From Geobacillus jurassicus NBRC 107829 (GTDB lineage Bacteria; Bacillota; Bacilli; Bacillales; Anoxybacillaceae), in the NCBI RefSeq assembly GCF_001544315.1, contig NZ_BCQG01000021.1, forward strand, positions 1 through 57,351: DNA of 57,351 bases, given 5' to 3'. Shown here piece by piece: positions 1 through 8,227 of this stretch. Positions within the stretch are counted from its first letter, which is position 1. Each line of letters opens with the position of its first letter. Under the pieces are notes generated by a model. The model worked only from the letters and a program-made list of their open reading frames with translations, was not told where the DNA came from and did no database searches. The position numbers were made by a program, and so were the translations under genes.

Positions 1-47
1 CTTTTCTGTCGAAAGGCGTTCACAAATCTACAAAGGAGGAACAACCG

Positions 48-563
48 ATGGATCCGACGGCGTTTGACAACTTGAAAACAGTGTTGGAAGGGGCGGTGTA
101 TGATGCTGACTTGCAAGGAAAGATTGCCGTCGTCGACCGCCGCGATCTTGTCGATTTGGCCCGTTTGTTCCGGGAGTACGCCATTTCATTTCGGCTGAAT
201 GATGCGCCCGATCCGCTCGTTGTCTGCACCGCGCGGCTTTCGCTTGATTTTGCTGAGCTGGTCAATGAACGGCTCTATCACGGCCGGGCCGGCTGCCGGC
301 TCGCTCTTCTGTTTACCCTTCCGGTTCGCCGCTCGTCCGTTTGTGCGCTCATTGAAGGAACGCTGCGGACGATTTGGGGGGAGGAGCGAATCATTCGGCA
401 AACGCTCCGCTGGGCGTTTCCGCATGAACGCGGCCCGTATGAAAATGAAGCCGTGGTCGAATTTGCCCGTCTCATTTATGAGGACAATGCTACTGATTTG
501 CCGGAGATGGTGCCATATATGATTTCGTCGCTTGAGCAGTTGCAGCCGTTTGCCGGGCAGTAA
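48..563 (+). CDS. Conserved hypothetical protein, 171 aa
   Basis: I do not recognise this family. The ATG follows a strong ribosome binding site (AAAGGAGGAACAACCG), and the codon use looks like that of its neighbours. The protein has no signal peptide and no clear membrane segment. It is mixed charged and hydrophobic with several Arg-rich stretches, which suggests a soluble cytoplasmic protein. It lies 60 nt upstream of the glutathione peroxidase gene on the same strand, so co-transcription is possible. A long minus-strand frame covering this region is a shadow. The promoter must lie outside or at the very edge of the window. Confidence 0.75.
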   Translation: MDPTAFDNLKTVLEGAVYDADLQGKIAVVDRRDLVDLARLFREYAISFRLNDAPDPLVVCTARLSLDFAELVNERLYHGRAGCRLALLFTLPVRRSSVCALIEGTLRTIWGEERIIRQTLRWAFPHERGPYENEAVVEFARLIYEDNATDLPEMVPYMISSLEQLQPFAGQ

Positions 564-623
564 CGATGCAAAAAGTGGAAACAAACCGTGAAATCCGCTA
601 TGATGGGGATGAGGTGAAAAATC

Positions 624-1100
624 ATGAGTGTATATGAATTCAGCGCCAAAACAATTCGCGGAGAGGAACAACCGCTTTCCGTCTATCGAGGCAACGTGCT
701 GTTGATTGTCAACACGGCGAGTCGTTGCGGCTTTACCCCGCAGTATAAAGAACTGCAGGAGCTGTATGACGAATATCGCGATCGCGGGTTTGTTGTGCTC
801 GGCTTTCCGTGCAACCAGTTCGGCGGCCAAGAGCCGGGGACGGAAGAGGAAATCGAGCAGTTTTGCCAACTGAATTACGGCGTGACATTCCCGCTGTTTG
901 CGAAAGTGGATGTGAATGGCGACAACGCCCATCCGCTGTTTCAATATTTGAAAGAACAAGCGCCAGGCGTGCTCGGCACAGAAGCAATCAAATGGAATTT
1001 CACGAAGTTTTTGGTCGACCGCAACGGCGAGGTTGTGGCCCGTTTTGCGCCGCAAACAAAGCCGAGCGAGCTGAGAAAGGAAATTGAAAAGCTGCTGTAA
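624..1100 (+). CDS. bsaA: Glutathione peroxidase (BsaA family)
   Basis: Thiol peroxidase of the glutathione peroxidase family, 158 aa, the usual length for the bacterial Cys form. The active-site segment [12 protein letters not shown] carries the peroxidatic cysteine near residue 36 where animal enzymes have selenocysteine. The conserved [12 protein letters not shown] segment (catalytic Gln) and WNFTKFLVD segment (catalytic Trp) are present. Bacterial Cys-type members generally use thioredoxin rather than glutathione; bacilli use bacillithiol. RBS GATGAGGTG precedes the ATG. It lies 18 nt upstream of ypgR, and the same pair is neighbouring in B. subtilis, so they are probably one transcript for oxidative-stress defence in the cytosol. 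Confidence 0.93.
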   Translation: MSVYEFSAKTIRGEEQPLSVYRGNVLLIVNTASRCGFTPQYKELQELYDEYRDRGFVVLGFPCNQFGGQEPGTEEEIEQFCQLNYGVTFPLFAKVDVNGDNAHPLFQYLKEQAPGVLGTEAIKWNFTKFLVDRNGEVVARFAPQTKPSELRKEIEKLL

Positions 1101-1118
1101 GACAAGGAGGGGTAACGC

Positions 1119-2252
1119 TTGCGCCTTCAAGCGATTGAACCGACGCCGAGCCCGAACACGATGAAAATATTGCTTGATGAAGAATTGCCTTCTGGCACGC
1201 GCCATAACTACAAACCGGACAACGTCGACCAAGCGCCGCCGCTCATTCAAGCATTGATGCGCATTGACGGGGTGAAAGGCATTTATCATGTCGCTGATTT
1301 TTTGGCTATTGAACGCCATCCGAAATACGACTGGCGCGACATTTTGGCGAAAGTGCGCGAAGCGTTCGGCGAGGAAGCGGATGACGGCGCCGAGGCAAAG
1401 CCGAAAGGAAACGAACATTTCGGCGAAGTGAAAGTGTTCGTGCAAATGCTGTACGGTCTGCCGATGCAAGTGAAGCTTGTCGATGGGGAGCGCGAACACC
1501 GCGTCGGGCTGCCGAAACCGTTTATGGACGCGGTCATTGAGGCGCAAAAATACGCAGGAAATGTTGTGCTTGAGCGCAAATGGGTCGAAAAAGGAGTGCG
1601 CTACGGCACGTTTGAGGAAATCGGCCGCGAAATTGTCGATGAGCTGTCGGCAGCCTATCCGCCCGAGCGGCTGGAGCGGATCGTCAACATGTTCCGCCGC
1701 GGTGAGCAGGAAAAAACGGTGCAAAAGCGTCCAAGCCTCAAAGTGACGAGCGAGATGCTCGATGACCCGGACTGGCGCAAACGGTATGCGGCGCTCGAAC
1801 AAATGGCCGAGCCGACTGAAGACGACATCCCGGTGTTGGCAAAGGCGCTCAAGGATGAAAAAATGGCGATTCGCCGCCTGGCGACGGCGTATCTCGGCAT
1901 GATCGGCGGTAAAAAGGTGCTTCCGTATTTGTATGAAGCGTTAAAAGATCCTGCTGTCGCTGTCCGCCGCACCGCCGGCGACTGTTTGTCCGACATCGGC
2001 GATCCGGAGGCCATTCCGGCAATGATCGAAGCGCTAAAGGACGAAAGCAAGCTCGTCCGTTGGCGCGCGGCCATGTTTTTGTACGAAGTCGGCGACGAAT
2101 CGGCATTGCCAGCGTTAAAAGCGGCGGAAAACGATCCGGAATTTGAAGTAAGCTTGCAAGTGAAAATGGCGATCGAGCGGATCGAAGGCGGCGAAGAGGC
2201 CAAAGGCTCGGTTTGGAAGCAGATGACGGAGAGTCGGAAAAAAGAAAAATAA
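1119..2252 (+). CDS. ypgR: YpgR-like protein: Nfu/NifU N-terminal-type domain plus HEAT repeats
   Basis: 377 aa, TTG start chosen because AAGGAGGGG lies just upstream. Residues about 1-90 resemble the Nfu/NifU N-terminal fold (TPSPNTMKI...SGTRHNY, then IDGVKGIYHVADFLAIER). Residues about 210-360 form repeated HEAT/PBS-lyase-type helices (YAALEQMAE..., RRLATAYLGMIG, VRRTAGDCLSDIGD, VRWRAAMFLYEVGD). The protein matches the B. subtilis YpgR and staphylococcal CvfC ('conserved virulence factor C') family. It lacks the CxxC of true Nfu C-terminal domains, so an Fe-S scaffold role is not supported by visible ligands. The HEAT superhelix suggests a protein-binding scaffold. Exact function unknown. 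Confidence 0.85.
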   Translation: MRLQAIEPTPSPNTMKILLDEELPSGTRHNYKPDNVDQAPPLIQALMRIDGVKGIYHVADFLAIERHPKYDWRDILAKVREAFGEEADDGAEAKPKGNEHFGEVKVFVQMLYGLPMQVKLVDGEREHRVGLPKPFMDAVIEAQKYAGNVVLERKWVEKGVRYGTFEEIGREIVDELSAAYPPERLERIVNMFRRGEQEKTVQKRPSLKVTSEMLDDPDWRKRYAALEQMAEPTEDDIPVLAKALKDEKMAIRRLATAYLGMIGGKKVLPYLYEALKDPAVAVRRTAGDCLSDIGDPEAIPAMIEALKDESKLVRWRAAMFLYEVGDESALPALKAAENDPEFEVSLQVKMAIERIEGGEEAKGSVWKQMTESRKKEK

Positions 2253-2452
2253 CCATATGTTTCCGAAAAAAGACTCTTGTCCCGAAATGAAAAAAGAAAT
2301 GCGAATCAGGACATTTTTCGTTTTTGTTAACAAATATATTGTTTTGTCATGGGCAGCCATCGAGCAAAGAAAGGAAGCGAATGCTTATGCTTCATTGCAA
2401 AAATGTCAAGCGGATTTCATCTGACGGTATGCCTGCATGCGATATGCCGCAG

Positions 2453-2485
2453 AAAAAAGCGCGACAAAACCTGTCGCGCCTTTTC
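2453..2485 (-). terminator. Rho-independent terminator of the minus-strand DUF4183 gene
   Basis: Inverted repeat GCGCGACA (2459-2466) and TGTCGCGC (2472-2479) with an AAACC loop. Read on the minus strand it is followed by six T. On the plus strand CTTTTC follows, so it may also work weakly for plus-strand transcripts. Confidence 0.75.
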
Positions 2486-2521
2486 TATTCATGTTATGGA
2501 AAGTTCCTTAGCTTGTTTCTA

Positions 2522-2905
2522 TTATGTTGTCACCGTCGTTGTCGATGACGGAGCAAATTGAACAATTTCTAGCACAATCGGAGTATTTGCCGGGATAGGA
2601 TCTCCGCCGGCAGGCACGTTAATGGCAAGTGATCCGACGCCTGTGGCACCCGGTGTATATGTGGCGATGCCCTCCATTTGCAAAACGCCGTTAATATAAA
2701 CATTGTAGTAACTGTTGTTTGCCGCTAATGCCGGCAATTCCGTAGCCGGGTTTCCATCGTCTTGCAAAAAGCTTGCGGCATCAATGGTCAACGTCGCGCC
2801 CGCGGCTGTTTCTGCTGTTGTAATATAGAAAAATCTTGTATCCGTTGGCACTGCATCGGTGGAAGTGGAAGCAGAAACAAAGAGCTTGATTAATTGAAGA
2901 GCCAT
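2522..2905 (-). CDS. DUF4183 family protein, 127 aa
   Basis: The start (CAT at 2903-2905 on the plus strand) was chosen because the minus strand reads AAGGGGATCTATAAT before ATG; the longer frame has no RBS and junk-like residues. The protein opens MALQLIKLFVS and carries the family core YYNVYINGVLQMEG...SLAINVPAG and IVLEIVQFAP. It is rich in Thr, Ala and Pro and ends in a Ser/Thr tail, with no signal peptide. DUF4183 proteins occur in spore-forming bacilli and are often linked to spore-surface or collagen-like proteins, but the role is not established. A second DUF4183 gene is divergently placed at 3254. A terminator follows. Confidence 0.8.
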   Translation of the reverse strand: MALQLIKLFVSASTSTDAVPTDTRFFYITTAETAAGATLTIDAASFLQDDGNPATELPALAANNSYYNVYINGVLQMEGIATYTPGATGVGSLAINVPAGGDPIPANTPIVLEIVQFAPSSTTTVTT

Positions 2906-3253
2906 ATTATAGATCCCCTTTCTTTTCATAGTGGTAAGGCAATCCATATAGCGCCACACCAGAAGTTTGCAATGGTTGCGCTCATGAAAGCGGAAGCGAG
3001 ATCCGAGTAAGGCGCATGCGCTGATGCGGCACGTTTTATTGATTACCAGCAATATTTGCAATTCATTATATGTTTTATTTGCGACGGTTGATTTGGCAGT
3101 TGTCACAACAAAATATAGGGCGAGTGCCATAAGTGGCAGCGACCCAACATTCTTAAACTCACTTTATTGGTGGATGTTGAATATGATGATGCTGAACCGT
3201 TATATGGATGAAGTTGATGGTTTATCGAAATTTTTGATTGGGTGGTATCAGCT
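2906..3253. other. 348-bp intergenic region between two divergent DUF4183 genes
   Basis: AT-richer than the surroundings, with no convincing ORF: the plus-strand frames here lack an RBS. It must contain the divergent promoters. I see no good sigma-A match; CATA-type -10 sequences on both strands could fit a sporulation sigma factor but are too degenerate to call. Confidence 0.5.
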
Positions 3254-3631
3254 ATGAAGCGCATTTCCAAATATCAAAAACATGTTATTGCCGTTCCAAA
3301 AGTGTATGATTGGATTAACAATATATCAACCATTCAGTTTCGCGTGACTTTTAATATCCCGTCCCGGGTTTTACAAGTGGATACTTATCAATATAACGCC
3401 ATATCCGATGGCGTCAAAACGGTTTATACGAATGAAGATGAATTAAAAGAATACGGGAACCGGGGGATTTTGGACCCAAAACAAGTGTCGTTTATTAACT
3501 TGTTTATCAACGGGGTTTTGCAGCCTGAAACATTATATGAGGTTCAAGAAGGAAGACTGACTTTAAAGACTGCTGACGTTCCAACTAAAGGAGCTCCCAT
3601 CGTTCTTCAATTTATTACAATCAAGGTTTGA
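3254..3631 (+). CDS. DUF4183 family protein, 125 aa
   Basis: ATG at 3254 with GGGTGG about 8 nt upstream; an in-frame GTG 12 nt earlier is less likely. The C-terminal half carries the same core as the divergent gene at 2522-2905: [20 protein letters not shown], then [20 protein letters not shown] and [10 protein letters not shown]. The N-terminus ([20 protein letters not shown]) is basic and lacks a signal peptide. The two genes are paralogous at domain level but strongly diverged, so they are not a recent duplication. A spore-coat or exosporium role is possible by family association only. Confidence 0.8.
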   Translation: MKRISKYQKHVIAVPKVYDWINNISTIQFRVTFNIPSRVLQVDTYQYNAISDGVKTVYTNEDELKEYGNRGILDPKQVSFINLFINGVLQPETLYEVQEGRLTLKTADVPTKGAPIVLQFITIKV

Positions 3632-3784
3632 TTTTTTATGAACGAAGCGCTTTTGCTGATGGCAAAGACCGGGCGGTTGCTGCTTTTTACCGGTTTACAA
3701 CGTAAATATGCTGATTTTGATTGATTTTTCAAAAATAAAATAGTATGCTGGTGGCAGCGAATAACGTTGGGAGGGATTGCGGTT

Positions 3785-4222
3785 ATGTCCATGGCTTATG
3801 AAGAGTATATGCGCCAGCTCGTGCAGCCGATGCGCGATGAACTCGTGCGCGCTGGCTTCCGTGAATTGCGCACAAGTGAAGAAGTTGAACAGTTTATGGA
3901 ACAAGCGGAAGGAACGACGTTTGTCTTCGTCAATTCGGTGTGCGGCTGCGCCGCTGGCCTGGCGCGCCCAGCAGCCACGCAGGCGGTGCTTAGGAGCGAG
4001 AAAAAGCCGGATCATTTAGTGACCGTATTTGCCGGCCAAGATAAAGAAGCGACGGCGAAAATGCGCGAATACTTTGTCGGCTATCCGCCGTCTTCGCCAT
4101 CGATGGCGCTCTTAAAGGGAAAGGAAGTCGTACACTTCATTCCGCGCGAAGACATCGAGTTTCACTCGATGGAGGAGGTCATGGAAAATATTTTAGCCGC
4201 GTTTGAAAAATATTGCAGCTGA
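3785..4222 (+). CDS. brxA: Bacilliredoxin BrxA (YphP)
   Basis: 145 aa, nearly collinear with B. subtilis YphP/BrxA. The unusual CGC redox motif is seen in NSVCGCAAGLARPAATQAVL, followed by the conserved DKEATAKMREYFVGYPPSSPSMALLKGKEVVHFIPR segment. BrxA removes bacillithiol from S-bacillithiolated proteins in the cytosol after oxidative stress. The start ATG at 3785 follows GGGAGGG and gives the family N-terminus MSMAYEEYM. It stands alone on the plus strand with its own short upstream region. High confidence because the length, motif and flanking residues all agree. Confidence 0.95.
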   Translation: MSMAYEEYMRQLVQPMRDELVRAGFRELRTSEEVEQFMEQAEGTTFVFVNSVCGCAAGLARPAATQAVLRSEKKPDHLVTVFAGQDKEATAKMREYFVGYPPSSPSMALLKGKEVVHFIPREDIEFHSMEEVMENILAAFEKYCS

Positions 4223-4324
4223 TGCGGTGCGAATAGAAAGCGAATCGCCCGCCGTCCGGACATTCGGTTTAGCCCGGCATACAACGGCGCGCTGGGGGGA
4301 ACGATAAGGGCGGAGGTGATCGGC

Positions 4325-4456
4325 ATGCCGAAGCGGAAAAAAGATCGTTCGAAAACGGGCGTCAGCGCCCCAGATGTTCGGGGGCAAGGCACGACGGAGA
4401 CGGAGACAGGCGCATTCGAGCTTGACTCCGCCCGCAAAAAAACAAAAATCGATTGA
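4325..4456 (+). CDS. Small YuzL-like protein, 43 aa
   Basis: A short ORF reads MPKRKKDRSKTGVSAPDV, then GQGTTETETG and a basic C-terminus. The RBS GGCGGAGGTGATC sits just upstream, and a perfect terminator begins at its stop codon, so this is a self-contained small gene. The KRKKDPS/R-S-K-GVSA-V-GQGTT pattern resembles the Bacillus YuzL family of unknown function, probably sporulation-linked; that match is from memory. Hydrophilic, with no membrane segment. Confidence 0.65.
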   Translation: MPKRKKDRSKTGVSAPDVRGQGTTETETGAFELDSARKKTKID

Positions 4457-4485
4457 AAAGGAGCTCCCGACGGGGAGCTCCTTTT
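4456..4485 (+). terminator. Rho-independent terminator
   Basis: AAAAGGAGCTCCC, GACG loop, GGGAGCTCCTTTT: a perfect 13-bp stem overlapping the stop of the small gene before it. Confidence 0.9.
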
Positions 4486-4558
4486 GTCATTTTCACGCGC
4501 ACACTCCCTTAGCATCCAACAGAATTGCTAAGGGAGCTGGATTGTTCGCCAAGGGCGT

Positions 4559-4693
4559 TTAGGCATTGGCGATGCAGCTATAAATGAAATAAAGCAACGT
4601 AATCAGGCTGGCCGCAAAAAAGATCGTGTTCACGTTCCGTTTTCCCGCCTTTCTGTCTATATTTTCCCCGAGAACATATGATACACTATTCAT
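4559..4693 (-). CDS. Possible small membrane protein, 44 aa
   Basis: The minus-strand frame from ATG at 4693 reads MNSVSYVLGENIDRKAGKRN, then a hydrophobic segment (TIFFAASLITLLYFIYSCIA). The composition looks protein-like, with one predicted membrane segment, but there is no clear RBS. A longer TTG start at 4750 would add a second hydrophobic stretch, also without an RBS. It could be a sporulation-type small membrane protein or chance. Confidence 0.3.
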   Translation of the reverse strand: MNSVSYVLGENIDRKAGKRNVNTIFFAASLITLLYFIYSCIANA

Positions 4694-4766
4694 ATAACCA
4701 TAGTATATACCAACAAAAACAAAAAGAAAATGCAGTTTTTGTCTTGGCAAGGGAGAGGAAGCCGAA

Positions 4767-5951
4767 ATGAAAAAAGCGAAACGAATGAACGCGTTTTCGG
4801 CGTCGATTTTCGCTGAATTGGCGGCGTATCGGCGAGAGCGGCGCCATCTTCATGACGAGTGGATCGACTTAAGCGTCGGCAGCCCGGATTTGCCCCCGGC
4901 GCCGTTTGTGCGCGAGGCGATCGCCCGCTACGCCAACGAGCCGAATGCGTACGGCTACACATTAAAAGGCATTCGCGAGTTTCATGAAGCGGTCGCCGAT
5001 TATTATCGGACGGCACATGGCGTCGTGCTCGATCCAGAGACGGAAGTGACGTACGTGATGGGGTCACAAGACGGGCTCGTTCATTTGCCGATGGTGTTCG
5101 CCGATCCGGAGGATGTCATTCTATTGCCGGATCCCGGGTATCCGGCGTATGCGGCCGGCGTAGCGATGGCGGAAGCGGAGCCATATTTCATGCCGCTCCG
5201 GAAAGAAAACGGCTTTTTGCCTGATCTTGCCGCCATTCCGGAAAGTGTCGCGAAACGGGCAGCCATCCTCTTTTTAAACTTTCCCGGCAACCCCGTGCCA
5301 GCGTTGGCAACGGAATCATTTTATCGCGAAGTGGTCGAGTTTGCGAAGCGGTACGATATCCTCGTTGTTTCCGATTTTGCTTACGGCGAGCTGTATTACG
5401 ATGGAAACAAACCGGTGAGCTTTCTCTCCGTCCCGGGCGCGAAGGACGTTGGCGTGGAGATCAATTCGTTGTCAAAAAGCTACAACATGGCCGGCTGCCG
5501 GGTCGGCTACTTGTGCGGCAACGCCGAGGTGATTCGTGCGTTCGCCGAGTTTAAGTCGAATTTGGACTACGGCATTTTTTTGCCGCTGCAAAAAGCGGCC
5601 GCGGAAGTGTTGCGCCATGGCGCCGGCTTTTGCGCCCAGAGCCGCGCGATTTATCAAGCGCGCCGCGATGCGCTCGTGGGTGGGCTGGCTGACATCGGCT
5701 GGGTAGTCGACTGCCCGCCGGCCGGCATGTTTGTATGGGCGAAGATCCCGGATGGATTTACCTCGCTTTCGTTCACGAAGGCGCTGATCGACCAAGCCGG
5801 CGTCGTCGTGACGCCTGGACATGCGTTTGGGCCAAGCGGCGAAGGCTACGTGCGCATCGCTCTCGTCCAGCCGGAAGAAGTGTTGCGCCGGGCGGTCGAG
5901 AAGTTGCGGACGAGCGGTTTGTTTGAGCGGATTGTCACTGATCAACGGTAA
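4767..5951 (+). CDS. PLP-dependent aminotransferase, class I/II
   Basis: 394 aa, fold-type I aminotransferase. Visible marks are the early substrate-binding segment DLSVGSPDLPPAP, YGYTLKGIREFHEAVADYY, the PLP-stacking region YVMGSQDGL, LNFPGNPVPALA (PNNP-like), VVSDFAYGELYYDG, the Schiff-base lysine in SLSKSYNMAG, RVGYL, and the substrate Arg in YVRIALVQP. It resembles LL-diaminopimelate and alanine/aspartate aminotransferase relatives, but the substrate cannot be told from sequence. RBS GGGAGAGGAAG. It lies 15 nt upstream of ypjP, so the two may be co-transcribed. Confidence 0.88.
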   Translation: MKKAKRMNAFSASIFAELAAYRRERRHLHDEWIDLSVGSPDLPPAPFVREAIARYANEPNAYGYTLKGIREFHEAVADYYRTAHGVVLDPETEVTYVMGSQDGLVHLPMVFADPEDVILLPDPGYPAYAAGVAMAEAEPYFMPLRKENGFLPDLAAIPESVAKRAAILFLNFPGNPVPALATESFYREVVEFAKRYDILVVSDFAYGELYYDGNKPVSFLSVPGAKDVGVEINSLSKSYNMAGCRVGYLCGNAEVIRAFAEFKSNLDYGIFLPLQKAAAEVLRHGAGFCAQSRAIYQARRDALVGGLADIGWVVDCPPAGMFVWAKIPDGFTSLSFTKALIDQAGVVVTPGHAFGPSGEGYVRIALVQPEEVLRRAVEKLRTSGLFERIVTDQR

Positions 5952-5966
5952 CGGAGGTGGCATACG

Positions 5967-6551
5967 ATGAAGTTGCCGATATGGCTTCGAAAAACGCTTG
6001 TTGCCGCGATTACGGTCTGCACATTTGGGCTTGTGACGCCGCCTCCTTCGCTGCTGGCGGCTAAGGAGCCGCCGTCAGATGATGCATCGTCTTCTGACTG
6101 GCAGCATCGCCCCACAAGTTGTGCGGCGGAAGCCAGTTCGTTGACGCGCACGCAATTCATTGACCAGACGATGGAAAAAGTCGTTATGCAGTCGTATGAA
6201 AAGTTCGGCCGCAAGATCGCTCCAGTCATTGAAGACGAGTTTCGCACCGTCATTTTGCCGCGCATCGAAGAAGTGATCGCTGAGCTGGCCGAACGCTATC
6301 CAGAAGAGGAGCTCCGTTATCTGGCTGTGTCGGAAAATCCGTCCGGCGGGCAAGGGGAGCGCATATTCCATCTTTATCGTGTCGATACTGGAGAGGATCT
6401 GATCCGTTTTCACGTCCGCCGCGAGCATCCGCCGCAAGATGGCTATTGGTTTCAGTTTCATTATCATACGCGCGATGACGGGTTTCAAACACATTACGAG
6501 TTAGGAAAAATCTATTGGTCTAAAAATACGCCGCCGAACTGGCGGACGTAA
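5967..6551 (+). CDS. ypjP: YpjP-like exported protein
   Basis: 194 aa with an N-terminal signal sequence: basic MKLPIWLRK, then a hydrophobic stretch to about residue 31 with likely cleavage near LLAAKE. The segments ERYPEEELRYLAVSENPSGGQGERIFHLYR and HYHTRDDGFQTHYELGKIYW match the YpjP family, which sits beside thyB and dfrA in B. subtilis. Function unknown; probably outside the membrane. Pro-Pro pairs occur near the mature N-terminus (KEPPSDD), mid-protein (EHPPQD) and at the C-terminus (NTPPNW), which may matter because the next gene encodes a Pro-Pro-endopeptidase-like protease. Confidence 0.85.
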   Translation: MKLPIWLRKTLVAAITVCTFGLVTPPPSLLAAKEPPSDDASSSDWQHRPTSCAAEASSLTRTQFIDQTMEKVVMQSYEKFGRKIAPVIEDEFRTVILPRIEEVIAELAERYPEEELRYLAVSENPSGGQGERIFHLYRVDTGEDLIRFHVRREHPPQDGYWFQFHYHTRDDGFQTHYELGKIYWSKNTPPNWRT

Positions 6552-6641
6552 CCGCCTGCGGTTCTTTCCTGATTTTGAGCGTTTTTCCCCGCTTCGTTCT
6601 GTGATATGATGTTCATAGAATCAAAGAAGCGGGGGAACACA

Positions 6642-7346
6642 ATGAAACGATGGCTCACTAGTTTGCTAGCGGCGCTCTGTGCCGTCCCGCTTCTGTCGCT
6701 TTCGCCGTATCCGGCCGCTCACGGCGTGCTGCTTGAAGAAAGCGGTCTTCGCCTCGACGATGTTCCGTCCCGTGACGTGCTCAGCCGCATCATCATCGTG
6801 CCGGAGACAACGTTTTCGGCCGCTGAAGCGAGGAAAACGATTCGAACGCTCGCCCGCATTGATCGAACCATTTTGGAGCGGGCGGCGGATCACCATATTT
6901 ACATCCAGCTGTTGACCGGCCCGATCACCGATGAGCCGACGGCCCGCCATTTGCGCGGAAAAACGCCGCGCGGTTATGCGCCGGGCTCGAAAACGTGGGA
7001 TGATGTGCCGGGCATCGGCGGGACGCATTTAGTGCTTGTCCGCCTCGGCCATAGCGAAAAAGGAAAAGGGCACGGTTCGGTCAATTTAGAATTGCACGAG
7101 TTCGCCCATTCGCTCGATTACATCGTCTTTGGCCGTATCCATGAAACGGACAAATTTCAAGCGATTTGGCGGGAGGAGGCGCCGCGGCTCTTTCGGGGTG
7201 AATCTTATTTTTTGACCTATCCGGAAGAGTATTTTGCCGAGGCGTTTGCCTATTATTACGCAAGCGAAAAGACGCGAGAAACGATGCGGACGGCAGCGCC
7301 GAGAACATATGCGTTCATCCGCGGACTGGCGGAACGGGCCTCATAA
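6642..7346 (+). CDS. Secreted zinc metalloprotease of the ATLF/Pro-Pro endopeptidase fold
   Basis: 234 aa from ATG 6642 (RBS AAGCGGGGG); the longer frame lacks an RBS. Residues 1-27 form a signal peptide. The zinc motif HEFAH is at 152-156, followed by SLD. Y193 and E200 in [11 protein letters not shown] have the same Tyr-to-Glu spacing of seven as the transition-state Tyr and third zinc ligand of the clostridial Pro-Pro endopeptidase PPEP-1. The fold is that of the anthrax lethal factor N/C-terminal domain. Known PPEPs are secreted and cleave between prolines in surface proteins; a Geobacillus member has been described. Target here unknown; a candidate is the upstream gene product YpjP. Confidence 0.85.
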   Translation: MKRWLTSLLAALCAVPLLSLSPYPAAHGVLLEESGLRLDDVPSRDVLSRIIIVPETTFSAAEARKTIRTLARIDRTILERAADHHIYIQLLTGPITDEPTARHLRGKTPRGYAPGSKTWDDVPGIGGTHLVLVRLGHSEKGKGHGSVNLELHEFAHSLDYIVFGRIHETDKFQAIWREEAPRLFRGESYFLTYPEEYFAEAFAYYYASEKTRETMRTAAPRTYAFIRGLAERAS

Positions 7347-7361
7347 AAGGCTCGTTTTTTT
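7335..7361 (+). terminator. Terminator overlapping the protease stop codon
   Basis: CGGGCCT, CATAAA loop, AGGCTCG followed by seven T. The stop codon TAA lies in the loop. Confidence 0.8.
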
Positions 7362-7420
7362 ATGGACAAGTGGTTCATCACCGGTTGCTTTATGGTATGA
7401 TAGAGCGTGAGGTGAGAACA

Positions 7421-8215
7421 TTGCGGCAATATTTGCAGTTATTGGAGGATATTTTGGAAAACGGAATCGAAAAAGAGGACCGCACGGGCGTCGGCACGCT
7501 GTCGGTGTTTGGCCGCCAGCTCCGCTTCAACTTGCAAGACGGATTCCCGCTCGTGACGACGAAGAAATTGCATATCCGCTCCATCATTTACGAACTGCTC
7601 TGGTTTTTAAAAGGCGACACGAACGTCCGTTATTTGCAAGAAAACGGCGTGACGATTTGGGACGAGTGGGCGGATGAAAACGGCGACCTCGGCCCGATCT
7701 ACGGTGCGCAATGGCGGTCATGGAAAGGAGCGGACGGGAAAACGGTCGACCAGATCGCGTGGGTCGTTGAAGAGATCAAACGAAATCCGAATTCACGCCG
7801 GTTGCTTGTGAGCGCTTGGAACGTGGCGGAATTGGACGAGATGAAGCTGCCGCCGTGCCATTATGCCTTCCAGTTTTATGTCGCAAACGGTCGGTTGTCG
7901 TGCATGTGGCAGCAACGCTCTGTCGACACGTTTTTAGGATTGCCGTTTAATATTGCCAGCTATGCGCTCTTGACGCATATGATCGCCCAGCAGTGCGGCC
8001 TCGATGTCGGCGAGCTCATTTTCACCGGCGGCGACGTTCATTTGTATAAAAACCATCTTGAGCAAGCGAAGCTGCAGCTGACGCGTGAACCGCGCCCATT
8101 GCCAAAACTCATCATCAAACGGAAGCCGCCGTCCATTTTCGATTACGAATACGACGATTTTGAAATTGTCGGCTACGATCCGCATCCGGCGATTAAGGCG
8201 CCGGTGGCCGTGTAA
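7421..8215 (+). CDS. thyA: Thymidylate synthase ThyA
   Basis: Converts dUMP to dTMP with methylenetetrahydrofolate. 264 aa from the TTG at 7421, which follows GAGGTGAGAACA and gives exactly the E. coli-type length; upstream frames add a non-homologous tail. The catalytic cysteine is in [12 protein letters not shown]. Other marks are the phosphate-binding [19 protein letters not shown] segment, [12 protein letters not shown], and the folate-binding C-terminus ending PVAV. It lies 12 nt upstream of dfrA, so the enzyme that oxidises folate and the one that regenerates it form an operon. A TATGAT -10 sequence lies just upstream. Confidence 0.97.
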   Translation: MRQYLQLLEDILENGIEKEDRTGVGTLSVFGRQLRFNLQDGFPLVTTKKLHIRSIIYELLWFLKGDTNVRYLQENGVTIWDEWADENGDLGPIYGAQWRSWKGADGKTVDQIAWVVEEIKRNPNSRRLLVSAWNVAELDEMKLPPCHYAFQFYVANGRLSCMWQQRSVDTFLGLPFNIASYALLTHMIAQQCGLDVGELIFTGGDVHLYKNHLEQAKLQLTREPRPLPKLIIKRKPPSIFDYEYDDFEIVGYDPHPAIKAPVAV

Positions 8216-8227
8216 GGGGAGGAAGCG

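Noticed and set aside
186-1802. 538-codon open frame on the minus strand opposite the first genes
   Set aside because: It runs antisense to three well-supported genes (gpx, ypgR and the first hypothetical), has no RBS, and is rich in His, Phe and Arg as expected of a GC-rich shadow frame.
2381-2548. Plus-strand ORF starting MLMLHCKNVKRISSDG with a fair RBS
   Set aside because: It runs through a terminator and into the 3' end of the minus-strand DUF4183 gene; no family resemblance.
7370-7420. Upstream start for thymidylate synthase
   Set aside because: The extra 17 residues cover the promoter -10 and RBS, and the TTG at 7421 gives the standard 264-residue length.
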